Source: JAADHY01 sp964428935 (GTDB taxonomy: Bacteria; Planctomycetota; Planctomycetia; Planctomycetales; Planctomycetaceae). From it: DNA of 14,811 bases. This document shows positions 1-8,151 of this stretch, one piece after another. The stretch is taken from assembly GCA_964428935.1 (NCBI GenBank), contig CAYSAG010000112.1, positions 1-14,811 of the forward strand. Reading direction: 5' to 3'. The stretch's first letter is position 1, and each line of letters begins with the position of its first letter. The position numbers were made by a program, and so were the translations under genes. The notes under the pieces are model-generated. The model had not been told where the DNA came from and did no database searches. It saw only the letters and a list, made by a program, of their open reading frames with translations.

Positions 1-375
1 CACGTTTTTGACGAAGAAGCCAGTTACGCGCCGTACGCGTGCCTGCAATGCGACGAGGCTTGGTGCATGACGGTCTGTCCGGTCAACGCCATTGGCGTGG
101 ATGAGGCGACGGGAGCGAAGGTGGTCAGCGACGAGCTGTGCATTGGCTGCGGCCTTTGCACCATTGCGTGTCCCTTTGGCACGGTCTTTGCGCTTCCACA
201 CACCGGACAGGCGACGAAGTGCCACTTGTGCGGCGGGCAACCGGCCTGTGTGGTGGTCTGTCCGACGCGAGCCATTGAGTTCGCCGAAGTCGAGCGGTCG
301 GGTGAGTGGTTCGAGGATTGGGGGGAGCGGGTTCACGAACGGTTCGTCGAGGCTTTGGCTGGAGCGAGTGGCTGA
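1..375 (+). CDS. Poly-[4Fe-4S] ferredoxin-type electron-transfer subunit (5' truncated), AorA-like
   Basis: The reading frame is open from base 1 and ends at TGA 373-375; the start lies off-window. The 124 visible residues carry three complete four-cysteine sets: C14/C17/C22/C26 (CxxCx4CxxxCP), C47/C50/C53/C57 (CxxCxxCxxxCP) and C74/C77/C83/C87 (CxxCx5CxxxCP). This spacing is that of HycB/DmsB-type subunits that bind four [4Fe-4S] clusters, so a fourth set is probably encoded upstream. The protein would pass electrons between clusters in the cytoplasm. The next gene is an aldehyde ferredoxin oxidoreductase and the one after it an FAD/NAD(P) oxidoreductase, so I infer that it is the electron-wire subunit of that enzyme, as AorA is in Aromatoleum. 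The ATG at 67 lies inside the first cluster motif and is not the real start. The family call is firm; the partnership is inferred from context. Confidence 0.88.
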   Translation, partial: HVFDEEASYAPYACLQCDEAWCMTVCPVNAIGVDEATGAKVVSDELCIGCGLCTIACPFGTVFALPHTGQATKCHLCGGQPACVVVCPTRAIEFAEVERSGEWFEDWGERVHERFVEALAGASG

Positions 376-588
376 GCGGTCGAGCGACCCGGCGGCCGGC
401 CGAACGTGCAACAGTGGCATTCGAACTGACCGTCAGCAGGCGAGACGTCGGCTCGGCTGTCTGTTCCGCCGAGGTCGAGGTAGCCATTGGCGCCGCAACG
501 GAGCCGCAAGGTGCGTCCGACGAGCGGTCCGTTGGCTGGGAAGCGGGACGCCGGACGGACAAGGCAGGTCGTTTGAGGAGTCGGACTC

Positions 589-2433
589 ATGAACGCTTGG
601 ACTGGCAAGCTGCTGCGGGTCGATTTGACCACGGGTCGGGTTTGCGTCGAGTCGATTCCGGACCAATGGCTACGAGACTACATTGGCGGCCGCGGTTTGG
701 CGGACCGGTACCTGTTTGAAGAAGTGCCGGCACAGGTCGACCCGTTCGCTCCGGAAAACAAGCTGATTTTCGCCACCGGGCCGTTGACCGGCACCAACAC
801 GCCGTGCGGTGCGCGGTACATGGTCGTGACGAAAGGGCCGCTGACCGGAGCCATTACCACTTCCAACTCGGGCGGTTTCTGGGGACCGGAACTGAAATTC
901 GCCGGTTACGACTTGCTGGTCATTGAAGGCCGAGCCGCTCGGCCCAGCTACCTGTTCATTTACGACGACCTGGTGGAGATTCGCGACGCTTCGGCCTTTT
1001 GGGGACGGGGCGTTTGGGCGACGGAGGACGGTCTGCGCGAGGAGCTGGGCATTCCGCAATTGAGGATTGCTTGCATTGGGCCGGCTGGCGAGAACCGCGT
1101 CCGGTTTGCGGCCATTTTGAACGACAAGCACCGTGCCGCAGGCCGGAGCGGCGTGGGAGCGGTCATGGGGGCGAAGAACCTGAAGGCCATTGCCGTGCGC
1201 GGAACGGGAGGCGTTTCGATTGCCGACCCCCAAGCGTACTTGAAGACGTACTGGAGGCTGCGTGCCGAAATGGAAGGCACGCCGGGTTACCGGTCGTTCG
1301 GTGAGTTTGGCACGCCGGCCGTCATGGACCTGACGCAGTCGTTCGGCGGCCTGCCCACGCGGAACTTCCAGCAGGGGCAGTTTGAGCACGCCGACCGGTT
1401 GAACGGCGTGGCCATTCGCGACTCGCGACTGGTCACCAACAAGGCCTGTTTCGCTTGCACGATTGCCTGCGGCCGAGTGACTCGGCTGGGCGAGCACGCC
1501 GAGTACGCCGACAAGTACCTGGTCAACACGCACCCGCGGAACTGGCGGACGGCCGGCGAGGGCCCGGAGTACGAAGCGGCCTGGGCGCTGGGCGCCGACA
1601 CGGGCGTGGGCGACCTGGACGCGGTCATTAAGGCAAACTGGCTTTGCAACGACCTGGGCATGGACCCGATTTCAATGGGGGCCACGCTGGCGGCGGCCAT
1701 GGAACTGTACGAGAAGGGCGTGCTGACGGACGAAATGGTCGAGCTGCCGTTGCGGTTTGGTTCGGCCGAGGCGTTGGTCCGCATGGTCGAAGCCACGGCT
1801 TACCGCGAGGGGTTCGGCAACGAACTGGCCGAGGGCTCGAAACGTCTGTCCGAAAAGTTCGGTCACCCCGAGGTGTTCATGGGCAGCAAAGGGCAGGAGT
1901 TTCCGGCGTACGACCCGCGGGCGTTTCAAGGAATGGGGGTGGCGTACGCAACGTCCAACCGTGGCGCGTGCCACTTGCGAGCGTGGACGCCGGGCTGGGA
2001 AACGTCCGGGAAGGTCGACCGCACCACGCCCGTCGGAAAAGGCGTGTGGGTGGCGAACGAGCAGAACCGGACGACGGCTCACGACGCCACCGGCTTGTGC
2101 CTGTTTCTGGGCTCCGCCGGGGCGGAACTGGAGCGGTTGGTCGAACTGACGGCGGCCGCCACCGGCGTCCCGTTTACCCCAGGCGACTTCATCAAAATCG
2201 GCGAACGGATTTGGAACCTGGAACGACTGTGGAACTTGAAGGCCGGTCTGACTCGCAAGGACGACTCGCTTCCCGAACGACTGTTGAAGGAAGCTCACAA
2301 GTCGGGCCCGTCGGCCGGCGTGGTCGTCGACTTGGAAACCATGTTGGACGAGTACTACCGCGAGCGGGGCTGGGACGAGAACGGCGTCCCGACCAAAGAG
2401 AAGCTGGTCGAGCTGGGGCTGGACAGTCTGTAG
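589..2433 (+). CDS. aor: Aldehyde ferredoxin oxidoreductase, tungsten-bispterin catalytic subunit
   Basis: This 614-residue protein has the usual family length (about 605-620). Family enzymes oxidise aldehydes to carboxylic acids with a tungsto-bispterin cofactor and a [4Fe-4S] cluster, and some run in reverse. The N-terminal domain is typical (GKLLRVDLTTG at 6-16, IGGRGLA at 32-38, GPLTGTNTPCGARY at 64-77, TTSNSGGFWG at 90-99), as is AGRSGVGAVMGAKNLKAIAV at 184-203. Cluster ligands fit C287, C290, C294 (CFACTIAC) and C504, the last inside the conserved DxxGLC motif (499-504). GPEYEAAWALG (325-335) and AYATSNRGACHLRAW (452-466) are also family hallmarks. The start is set by GAGGAG at 575-580, 8 nt before the ATG. 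The gene follows the ferredoxin by 213 bp and precedes the flavoprotein by 129 bp. The exact substrate, and tungsten rather than molybdenum, cannot be read from sequence. Confidence 0.96.
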   Translation: MNAWTGKLLRVDLTTGRVCVESIPDQWLRDYIGGRGLADRYLFEEVPAQVDPFAPENKLIFATGPLTGTNTPCGARYMVVTKGPLTGAITTSNSGGFWGPELKFAGYDLLVIEGRAARPSYLFIYDDLVEIRDASAFWGRGVWATEDGLREELGIPQLRIACIGPAGENRVRFAAILNDKHRAAGRSGVGAVMGAKNLKAIAVRGTGGVSIADPQAYLKTYWRLRAEMEGTPGYRSFGEFGTPAVMDLTQSFGGLPTRNFQQGQFEHADRLNGVAIRDSRLVTNKACFACTIACGRVTRLGEHAEYADKYLVNTHPRNWRTAGEGPEYEAAWALGADTGVGDLDAVIKANWLCNDLGMDPISMGATLAAAMELYEKGVLTDEMVELPLRFGSAEALVRMVEATAYREGFGNELAEGSKRLSEKFGHPEVFMGSKGQEFPAYDPRAFQGMGVAYATSNRGACHLRAWTPGWETSGKVDRTTPVGKGVWVANEQNRTTAHDATGLCLFLGSAGAELERLVELTAAATGVPFTPGDFIKIGERIWNLERLWNLKAGLTRKDDSLPERLLKEAHKSGPSAGVVVDLETMLDEYYRERGWDENGVPTKEKLVELGLDSL

Positions 2434-2562
2434 GAGCGACACGCGGGCGTCTGGCGCGAACCTGTTGTGCGGTGGACCAACGCAGGAAAGCGGTCTTCGA
2501 ACCCAGTCCGAACGAGCCACTCGGCGGTGAAAAAGGCCACTTGGCGGTTGTGAGGAGCAGTC

Positions 2563-3999
2563 ATGACGCGGCACGTCATTGTCGGTGCTGGGCCGGTTGC
2601 GACCAACGCAATCGAAACCATTCGTCTGTTCGACGGTGGCACGTCGGAAATTACGTTGGTTTCCGACGAACCGGCCCATTCGCGCATGGCCCTGCCTTAC
2701 TGGCTGGCCGGCCAGATTCCTCGCGAGCAAACCTACACGGGCGACCAGGCGTACTTCGAGAAGCTGAAGGTCGACGCTCGGATTGGGGTCCGGGCAGAGC
2801 GGCTGGACGTCGACGCACGCCAACTGCACCTGTCTGACGGCACGGTTCTCTCGTTCGACACCCTGCTTCTGGCCACGGGCTCCACGCCGAACCGACCTTC
2901 GATTCCGGGCGTGGACCTGCCGGGCGTCCAAACCTTGTGGACGCTGGAGGACACGGAACGGTTGCTGCAGGCGACGCAGGAGCTTCGCCGGCCGCGAGTG
3001 GTCCTAATCGGGGCCGGGTTTGTGGGCCTGATTGTGCTCACAGCCATGTTCAAACGCGGTTGGCAGTTGACGGTGGTCGAGCGGGAAGAGCACGTGCTGC
3101 CACGAATGCTGAACGCTCAGGCCGCGTCCTTGGTCGAACGGTGGTTGACGCGACGCGGCGTCCGAGTGCGCTGCGGCACGACGGTGGCCGAAATCGGCGA
3201 AGTCGACGGGCGAAAGTGTGTGCGGCTGGAAAACGGCGAAGAACTAGAGGCCGACGTGGTCGTGGTGGCGACGGGCGTTCGGCCGAACCTCGAACTGGTA
3301 GCCGACACGCCCATTGAAACGGACCAGGGCATTCTGGTCGACGACCGCCTGCAAACCAGCGTGCCGGGAATTTACGCCGGGGGCGACGTGGCTCAAGGGC
3401 CGGTCCTGTTTTCCGACCAGCGGCAGGTCCACGCCATTCAACCGACGGCCGTCGACCACGGACGGGTGGCCGGGGCAAACATGGCCGGACACGAAGTTCA
3501 CTACCCGGGCAGCTTGCTCATGAACGTGTTGGACTGCTGCGGCCTGCACTGTGCCAGTTTCGGACACTGGGACAACCCGGACGCCGAGGCAATGACCGTC
3601 TCGAACCCGGGCACGTTCATTTTTCGGCAGTTGTTGTGGGAAGGGGACCAACTGACCGGGGCCATTTTCGTCGGGCGGGCTTCGGACGTCGGCCTGTTGA
3701 CCGACGTGGGCATGGTCAAGGGCATTCTGCAAACGCAGACGCCACTTGGTCCGTGGAAAGAGTTCCTGCGCGAGAACCCCTTCGACGTCCGACGGCCTTT
3801 CGTCGCCGCAAAGGTCCCCCACCGACTCGCTCAGACCACGTTGCTGGGCCGACCCGCTCAGCCGCGACGTTTCCACTTCGGCGGCCGCCGACCCACCACC
3901 GTTGTCGGGCCCGGCCACGCAGTCCTCTTGAGTACCGTGTTGGCCGGACGCCGCGCAGCCGAAACGACCGAAGCGGACACCAGCGAGCTGCGGCACTAG
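2563..3999 (+). CDS. FAD/NAD(P)-dependent pyridine-nucleotide-disulfide-type oxidoreductase, AorC-like
   Basis: This 478-residue two-dinucleotide-fold flavoprotein has an N-terminal FAD site VGAGPVA (7-13; the third Gly of GxGxxG is Ala), LLLATGSTPNRPSIPG at 101-116, an NAD(P) site IGAGFVG (149-155), VVVVATGVRPN at 232-242 and the second FAD motif GIYAGGDVAQ at 269-278. It resembles NirB-type and rubredoxin-reductase-type enzymes. Placed after a polyferredoxin and an AOR, it most plausibly exchanges hydride with NAD(H) and electrons with the ferredoxin subunit, the role of AorC in Aromatoleum. That role is an inference. GAGGAG at 2552-2557, 5 nt before the ATG, supports the start. A Cys-rich patch DCCGLHC (324-330) has no assigned role. 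From about residue 410 the sequence turns into an Arg/Pro-rich tail of some 65 residues that I do not recognise; homologues usually end near 400-430. A generic NAD(P)/FAD oxidoreductase is the fallback call. Confidence 0.9.
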   Translation: MTRHVIVGAGPVATNAIETIRLFDGGTSEITLVSDEPAHSRMALPYWLAGQIPREQTYTGDQAYFEKLKVDARIGVRAERLDVDARQLHLSDGTVLSFDTLLLATGSTPNRPSIPGVDLPGVQTLWTLEDTERLLQATQELRRPRVVLIGAGFVGLIVLTAMFKRGWQLTVVEREEHVLPRMLNAQAASLVERWLTRRGVRVRCGTTVAEIGEVDGRKCVRLENGEELEADVVVVATGVRPNLELVADTPIETDQGILVDDRLQTSVPGIYAGGDVAQGPVLFSDQRQVHAIQPTAVDHGRVAGANMAGHEVHYPGSLLMNVLDCCGLHCASFGHWDNPDAEAMTVSNPGTFIFRQLLWEGDQLTGAIFVGRASDVGLLTDVGMVKGILQTQTPLGPWKEFLRENPFDVRRPFVAAKVPHRLAQTTLLGRPAQPRRFHFGGRRPTTVVGPGHAVLLSTVLAGRRAAETTEADTSELRH

Positions 4000-4298
4000 C
4001 TCGGCGACGACCACCCGACGTCGTCCAGCCACCTGTGCTGGCCGCGCGAGACGACCGGGGGTGCTCGAACGGAACGGCCGCCGCAGCGACCGGCGCTCGT
4101 TGGGAGGCCGCGGCTGGTCCTGGTGGTGCGAACGGCTGGAGCGAGCAGGTCGGCGGGCTTCGACTTTCCGGCCGGCGGAGCCGAGCGTTCCGTCCACAGC
4201 GAATCCGTCCACACCGAGGCGGACAACCGGCCGTGGAAAAGCTCGCGCCTCGGCCAGTCCGTGAAACTTTCCGAAACCGACAAACACCGGGAACAGCC
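4000..4298. other. Non-coding gap of 299 bp
   Basis: The gap between the flavoprotein stop and the deacetylase start is GC-rich. Reading frames stay open here on both strands only because TA-containing stop codons are scarce; their translations are Arg/Gly/Ser-rich and match no family I know. Apart from the hairpin at its left edge I see no RNA gene, no convincing promoter and no strong Shine-Dalgarno sequence before the ATG at 4299. Confidence 0.5.
4006..4025 (+). terminator. Stem-loop after the flavoprotein gene
   Basis: GACGAC (4006-4011) pairs perfectly with GTCGTC (4020-4025) around an 8-nt loop, 7 nt after the TAG stop at 3997-3999. There is no following T-run, so it is at best a terminator-like or 3'-end-stabilising hairpin. 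A 6-bp stem can arise by chance in DNA of this composition; the recurrence of such hairpins just after stop codons elsewhere in the window is the main reason to list it. Confidence 0.25.
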
Positions 4299-5453
4299 AT
4301 GGAAGTCGTCGGCCGACACTACGAAAACGGCGAACCGATTCGGGTCACCATTGAAGGCGAGCGGATTTTGTCGGTGGAGCCTTACTGGCCCACGGACGGC
4401 GTCGACTCCCTGCCGTTCGTCGCTCCCGGACTGTTCGACATTCAAATCAACGGCTACGGCGGAACCTGGTTCGTTGACGAGGGTCTGACGGTCGAGCGGG
4501 TGTTGGAAATGCTGAGCGGTTTGTTCCGCCACGGACTGACCCGCGTTTGCCCGACGCTGGTCACGGCTCCTTTCGACACGCTCGCTCAAAACCTCGCCAC
4601 GCTCGACGAAGCCTGCCGGAGGCACTCGTGGGTGGAAAAAATGGTCGTCGGCTTTCACCTGGAGGGGCCGTACATTTCACCCGAGGACGGACCGCGGGGG
4701 GCTCACCCAGCCGACCAGGTCCGGCCGGCCGACTGGGACGAGTTCTGCCGACTGCAGCAGGCAGCAGGCGGGCGAATCCGGCTGGTCACCGTAGCTCCGG
4801 AAGTGGAGGGCGCGGTCGAGTTGATTCGCCGAGCGGCGGACAGCGGCGTCGTTCCGGCCATTGGGCACACGGCGGCCGGAACCGAGCAGATTCGAGCGGC
4901 CGTGGAGGCCGGAGCTCGTCTCAGCACGCACCTGGGAAACGGGGCTCACCCCGTTCTGCCACGGCACCCCAACTACATTTGGGACCAACTGGCCGAGCCG
5001 CGCCTCATGGCCAGCCTCATTACAGACGGCTTTCACCTTCCAGCCAGCGTGGTCCGGTGTTTCGTTCGAGCCAAAGGGCTGCTCAACACAATTGTCACTT
5101 GCGACGCGGCCGGACTGGCCGGCTGCCCGCCGGGTCGTTACCGGCTCGGCTCGACCGAGGTCGAAGTCCGGGACGACGGACGGCTGGTCGTGGCGGACCA
5201 GCCCGAACTGCTCGCCGGCTCGGGCGTGTTCACCGACACGTGTGTGGGGCGAGCGGTCCAGTTGGGCGAGCTCACCCTGACCCAAGCCCTCGACCTGGCC
5301 GCGCGAAACCCAGCCCGCCTGTTGGGCGTGGAAGAAGTGCGGCTGAAGCGAGGTTCGCGGGCCGACCTGATTGTTTTCCGCTACCCGGAACGCGGAGGTC
5401 CGCTGCAGGTCGAGCAGACCATTGCCGCCGGTCAAGTGCAGTGGACGGCGTGA
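4299..5453 (+). CDS. nagA: N-acetylglucosamine-6-phosphate deacetylase
   Basis: This 384-residue cytoplasmic amidohydrolase, of usual family length (about 380), would hydrolyse N-acetylglucosamine-6-phosphate to glucosamine-6-phosphate and acetate, feeding amino sugars into glycolysis or cell-wall precursor synthesis. The TIM-barrel metal and active-site motifs appear in order: PGLFDIQINGYGG (43-55), where Q49/N51 replace the HxH of other amidohydrolases as in E. coli NagA; HLEGPYIS (120-127, metal ligand E122); GHTAA (189-193, H190); STHLGNGA (209-216, H211); DGFHLP (243-248, H246); and CDAAG (268-272, catalytic D269). I chose ATG 4299 because homology begins there and any upstream in-frame start would run into the preceding gene. 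Its Shine-Dalgarno sequence is weak. It stands 299 bp after the redox genes and 129 bp before the kinase, so co-transcription is uncertain. Confidence 0.93.
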   Translation: MEVVGRHYENGEPIRVTIEGERILSVEPYWPTDGVDSLPFVAPGLFDIQINGYGGTWFVDEGLTVERVLEMLSGLFRHGLTRVCPTLVTAPFDTLAQNLATLDEACRRHSWVEKMVVGFHLEGPYISPEDGPRGAHPADQVRPADWDEFCRLQQAAGGRIRLVTVAPEVEGAVELIRRAADSGVVPAIGHTAAGTEQIRAAVEAGARLSTHLGNGAHPVLPRHPNYIWDQLAEPRLMASLITDGFHLPASVVRCFVRAKGLLNTIVTCDAAGLAGCPPGRYRLGSTEVEVRDDGRLVVADQPELLAGSGVFTDTCVGRAVQLGELTLTQALDLAARNPARLLGVEEVRLKRGSRADLIVFRYPERGGPLQVEQTIAAGQVQWTA

Positions 5454-5582
5454 GCAACGGACTGCGCGGAAGGAAAAGGCGGCCGAGCAACGGCACTTTG
5501 CGGAACGGACGCTGCTTGCCAGCAAACCGCTCGAGTCGCTACGCCGCCCACCGGAAGTCCCACCACCGCGGAAGCCACAGCC

Positions 5583-7097
5583 ATGGCCAAACCTTCTGCC
5601 GACCAACTGGTGGACGCTCTGCAGCGTTTGCGCCTGGTGGAGCCGCAAGCGTTGGAGTCGTTGTTGCGCGACCAGCCCGCGGCTCGGACCGACCCCGACA
5701 CACTTCTGCGGCTTCTGGTCGCTCGCAACCTGTTGACCTCTTACCAAAGCAGTCGGTTGGCCGACGGGGCGTGGTCGGAGCTGGTGGTGGGTGGGTACAA
5801 GCTGCTCTACCAGAACGCGTCGGGCACGTTCGCGCGGGTGTTCCGCGCCGAGTCGCTCGACGACGGCTCCACGGTGGCCTTGAAACTGTTGCGGGAAAAG
5901 TGGCAGACCGACCGGGCCACGGTGACGGCCTTTCGTCGGGAAGCGGAAATCGGTCTGCGGCTGCACCACCCGAACATTGTTCGTGTTCTCGACGTGGGGT
6001 GCGACAGCGGCCGGCACTACTTCACAATGGAGTTCGTCGAAGGCGGAACCTTGCGAGACGTCGTCCGGGTGCGAGGCCGGTTCTCGCCGGTGGAGGCGTG
6101 TCGGTGCGTGCGGCAGCTCGCCTCCGCCCTGGACCACGCTTTCAAACGCAACGTGTTGCACGGCGACCTTCGGTCGACGAACGTGTTGGTTGGCGCCGAC
6201 GGTGTGCCCAAGCTGATTGACTTCGGGGTGGCTGGGTCGGCCACGACCGCCTCGACGCTCGACAAACCAGCGGGCCGGCAGACGGTGGAGTACGCGGCTT
6301 TGGAAAAAGGCACGTCCGCTCCGCCAGGCGACCCGCGCACGGACTTGTTTTTCCTGGGCGCGGTGTTCTACGAGCTGCTGGCGGGCGAACCGCCGTTCCC
6401 GCCGACGTCGGACTACGACGAGCGGAGCCGGTTCGAGCGCTACGTCAACGTCCCGCCGCTCCGTCGCTCGTGCCCCGACGTGCCCGAGTGCGTGCTGGCG
6501 GTCGTCGAGAAACTCATGCGTCTGAACCCGAACGAACGCTACCAGACGCCGGCCGAAGTGCTCTCGGACCTGAACCGCGTGTTGGCCGAGCTGGACCGGT
6601 CGACGGGCGAAGACGGCCAGACCGAGCGGCAAACCGTGCTGGTGGTCGAGAACCGGCCGCACGTGCAACAAGCCTTGCGCGAACGGTTGACTCGCGAAGG
6701 CCTGCGCGTACTAATCCTCGGCGACTGGCGGCGCGCGGTGCGTCGGGTCGAGGAGGTCCGTCCGAGCGGCACGCTGGTGGTGGCGTCGTGTCTGGGACGG
6801 GAAGCGTCGGCTGCCGCCAACGAGTTCGTTCGGCTGGCTGGCTGGGCCACACAGCGGCTGGTCCTGTTGGTGGACGCTCGCCAGTTCCGGTGGTGCGAGC
6901 CGTTGGGGCGACGTCCCCACGTGACCGTCTTGCGTCAGCCCGTTGCGGCCAAGACGCTCCTTCCCTACTTGACGGGCACGACGGACGGAGCGGACACGGC
7001 GGACAGGCCACAGACGACGGCCGGGCCGGAAACGGCGGACCGGTGTGACTCGGCGAGCGAGGGGTCGGGCTCGACGGACCAGCCGCCGAGCTCGTAG
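5583..7097 (+). CDS. Ser/Thr protein kinase with C-terminal receiver-like (pseudo-receiver) domain
   Basis: The protein has 504 residues. Residues 1-65 form a short helical module (LLRLLVARNLLTSYQSSRL, 41-59) like those ahead of planctomycete kinases. The kinase domain spans about 68-335. Its glycine loop is degenerate (SGTFARV, 80-86; only one Gly retained). The ATP lysine is K101 (VALK), the helix-C Glu is near E120/E122, the catalytic loop reads HGDLRSTN (193-200; D195, N200), DFG is 213-215, and the APE motif is altered to AALE (238-241). Catalytic D, N and DFG are intact, so activity is possible. Residues 351-465 resemble a response-regulator receiver (TVLVVENRPHVQQALRERL) but the acidic pair is E-N, the phospho-acceptor region is VVASCLG with no Asp, and the conserved Lys is Gln (LRQP). 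The last 40 residues are low-complexity. No transmembrane segment is seen, so it is probably soluble. Its target is unknown. Confidence 0.9.
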   Translation: MAKPSADQLVDALQRLRLVEPQALESLLRDQPAARTDPDTLLRLLVARNLLTSYQSSRLADGAWSELVVGGYKLLYQNASGTFARVFRAESLDDGSTVALKLLREKWQTDRATVTAFRREAEIGLRLHHPNIVRVLDVGCDSGRHYFTMEFVEGGTLRDVVRVRGRFSPVEACRCVRQLASALDHAFKRNVLHGDLRSTNVLVGADGVPKLIDFGVAGSATTASTLDKPAGRQTVEYAALEKGTSAPPGDPRTDLFFLGAVFYELLAGEPPFPPTSDYDERSRFERYVNVPPLRRSCPDVPECVLAVVEKLMRLNPNERYQTPAEVLSDLNRVLAELDRSTGEDGQTERQTVLVVENRPHVQQALRERLTREGLRVLILGDWRRAVRRVEEVRPSGTLVVASCLGREASAAANEFVRLAGWATQRLVLLVDARQFRWCEPLGRRPHVTVLRQPVAAKTLLPYLTGTTDGADTADRPQTTAGPETADRCDSASEGSGSTDQPPSS

Positions 7098-7113
7098 GCC
7101 GAAGCCAACCGCA

Positions 7114-7127
7114 CCGTGCGGGCACGG
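7114..7127 (+). terminator. Short stem-loop after the kinase gene
   Basis: CCGTG (7114-7118) and CACGG (7123-7127) pair around a 4-nt CGGG loop, 16 nt after the kinase stop. No T-run follows. The short perfect stem may be a weak terminator-like hairpin or chance in GC-rich DNA. Confidence 0.22.
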
Positions 7128-7201
7128 CGACGTTCCGACAACGGAAGCTCCCCGTCAACGTCCGAGCGAAAGAAACGGCAAGAGCGAACCGCAGGGGCCC
7201 A

Positions 7202-8050
7202 ATGAGCACAGGCAAAGTCACGGAAGCCAACTGGTACGACTACCCGCAGTACTACGACCTGTCGTTTCGGTCGGAGACGCGACGGGAGGTGCGTTTCATT
7301 GAAGCGGCCTGCCGTCGGTTTTGTCCTTTTCCGGTTCGTCGGTTGTTGGAGCCGGCGTGCGGCAGCGGTCGGCTGGTTCGCGCTCTGGCGGCTCGCGGCT
7401 ACGACGTCGTCGGCTTGGACATTTGCCGTCCGGCGTTGGACTACCTGCGTCGGCGACTGGACGCTCGCGGCCTGAAGGCCACGCTCATTCAGGCCGACAT
7501 GTCCGACTTCCGCCTGCCTCGGCCGGTCGACGCGGCTTACTGCACGTTCAACAGCTTCCGCCACTTGCTGACCGAGGAGCAAGCGGAAAGCCACTTGCGG
7601 TGCGTGGCGAACAGCCTGCGAGTCGGAGGCATTTACATTTTGGGCATGCACTTGATTCCGACCGGCGCGACGGACTCGTGCGTCGAACGCTGGTCCGCTC
7701 GACACGGACGGCTGCAGGTCACCGTCACGTTGCGAGTGCTGAAAATGGACTGGCGAAGGCGAGTCGAGCAGGTTCGAGTGAACGTTCTGGCCAAGACGCC
7801 CCGCTCCGTGCGGCGGCTTCGCTCCGACTTCCCGCTGCGTCTGTACCGAGCTCGACACGTGCGCCAGCTGTTCGCAAAGGTGCCCGAGTTCCGACTGCTG
7901 GAGGTGTACGACTTCTGGTACGACATTGACGACCCCGTGCGTCTGAACGACGAGCTGAACGACGCCGTCTTCATTTTGCAGCGGGTCGACCCGAGTCGCG
8001 GAACACCGGCGGGAAACGGTCGGGCGCGCAGCGGCGCAGGACGGACGTAG
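7202..8050 (+). CDS. Class I SAM-dependent methyltransferase, substrate unknown
   Basis: This 282-residue cytoplasmic protein has a Rossmann-type methyltransferase core. Motif I is LLEPACGSGRLVRAL (48-62), the ribose-binding acidic strand is VVGLDIC (69-75), the adenine-binding motif is QADMSDF (96-102), and AAYCTFNSFRHLLTEEQ (110-126) followed by LRVGGIYILGMHL (138-150) gives motifs IV-VI. The family resembles Methyltransf_25-type small-molecule methyltransferases; nothing in the sequence fixes the acceptor. The N-terminal NWYDYPQYYDLSF (10-22) and the C-terminal YDIDDPVRLNDELNDAVFIL (240-259) look like conserved family ends, so the final roughly 22 residues (GTPAGNGRARSGAGRT and before) are probably an unconserved tail. 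A short purine run, AGGGG, lies 4 nt before the ATG; it is a poor ribosome site. Gaps of 104 bp upstream and 225 bp downstream give no strong operon argument. Confidence 0.88.
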   Translation: MSTGKVTEANWYDYPQYYDLSFRSETRREVRFIEAACRRFCPFPVRRLLEPACGSGRLVRALAARGYDVVGLDICRPALDYLRRRLDARGLKATLIQADMSDFRLPRPVDAAYCTFNSFRHLLTEEQAESHLRCVANSLRVGGIYILGMHLIPTGATDSCVERWSARHGRLQVTVTLRVLKMDWRRRVEQVRVNVLAKTPRSVRRLRSDFPLRLYRARHVRQLFAKVPEFRLLEVYDFWYDIDDPVRLNDELNDAVFILQRVDPSRGTPAGNGRARSGAGRT

Positions 8051-8151
8051 CTTGCAGCCCGAGCGGCTCGACCAAAACGAACGCCACGACCGGGCCGGCC
8101 GAAGGGACGCGCCAGATTCCCCAGCTCGCCCGCTCGCGCCGGCACCTGGGC

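Noticed and set aside
67..375. Ferredoxin starting at ATG 67
   Set aside because: That start would cut the first cysteine set (C14, C17 and C22 precede it). The frame is open to base 1 with conserved cysteines, so the gene begins outside the window.
3636..4298. Upstream in-frame extension of the deacetylase
   Set aside because: It overlaps the flavoprotein gene in another frame and gives Arg/Pro-rich sequence with no homology. The family alignment begins at the ATG at 4299.
4677..6671. Minus-strand open frame of 664 codons
   Set aside because: It is antisense to the deacetylase and kinase genes, both of which have intact catalytic motifs on the plus strand. Composition alone explains it.
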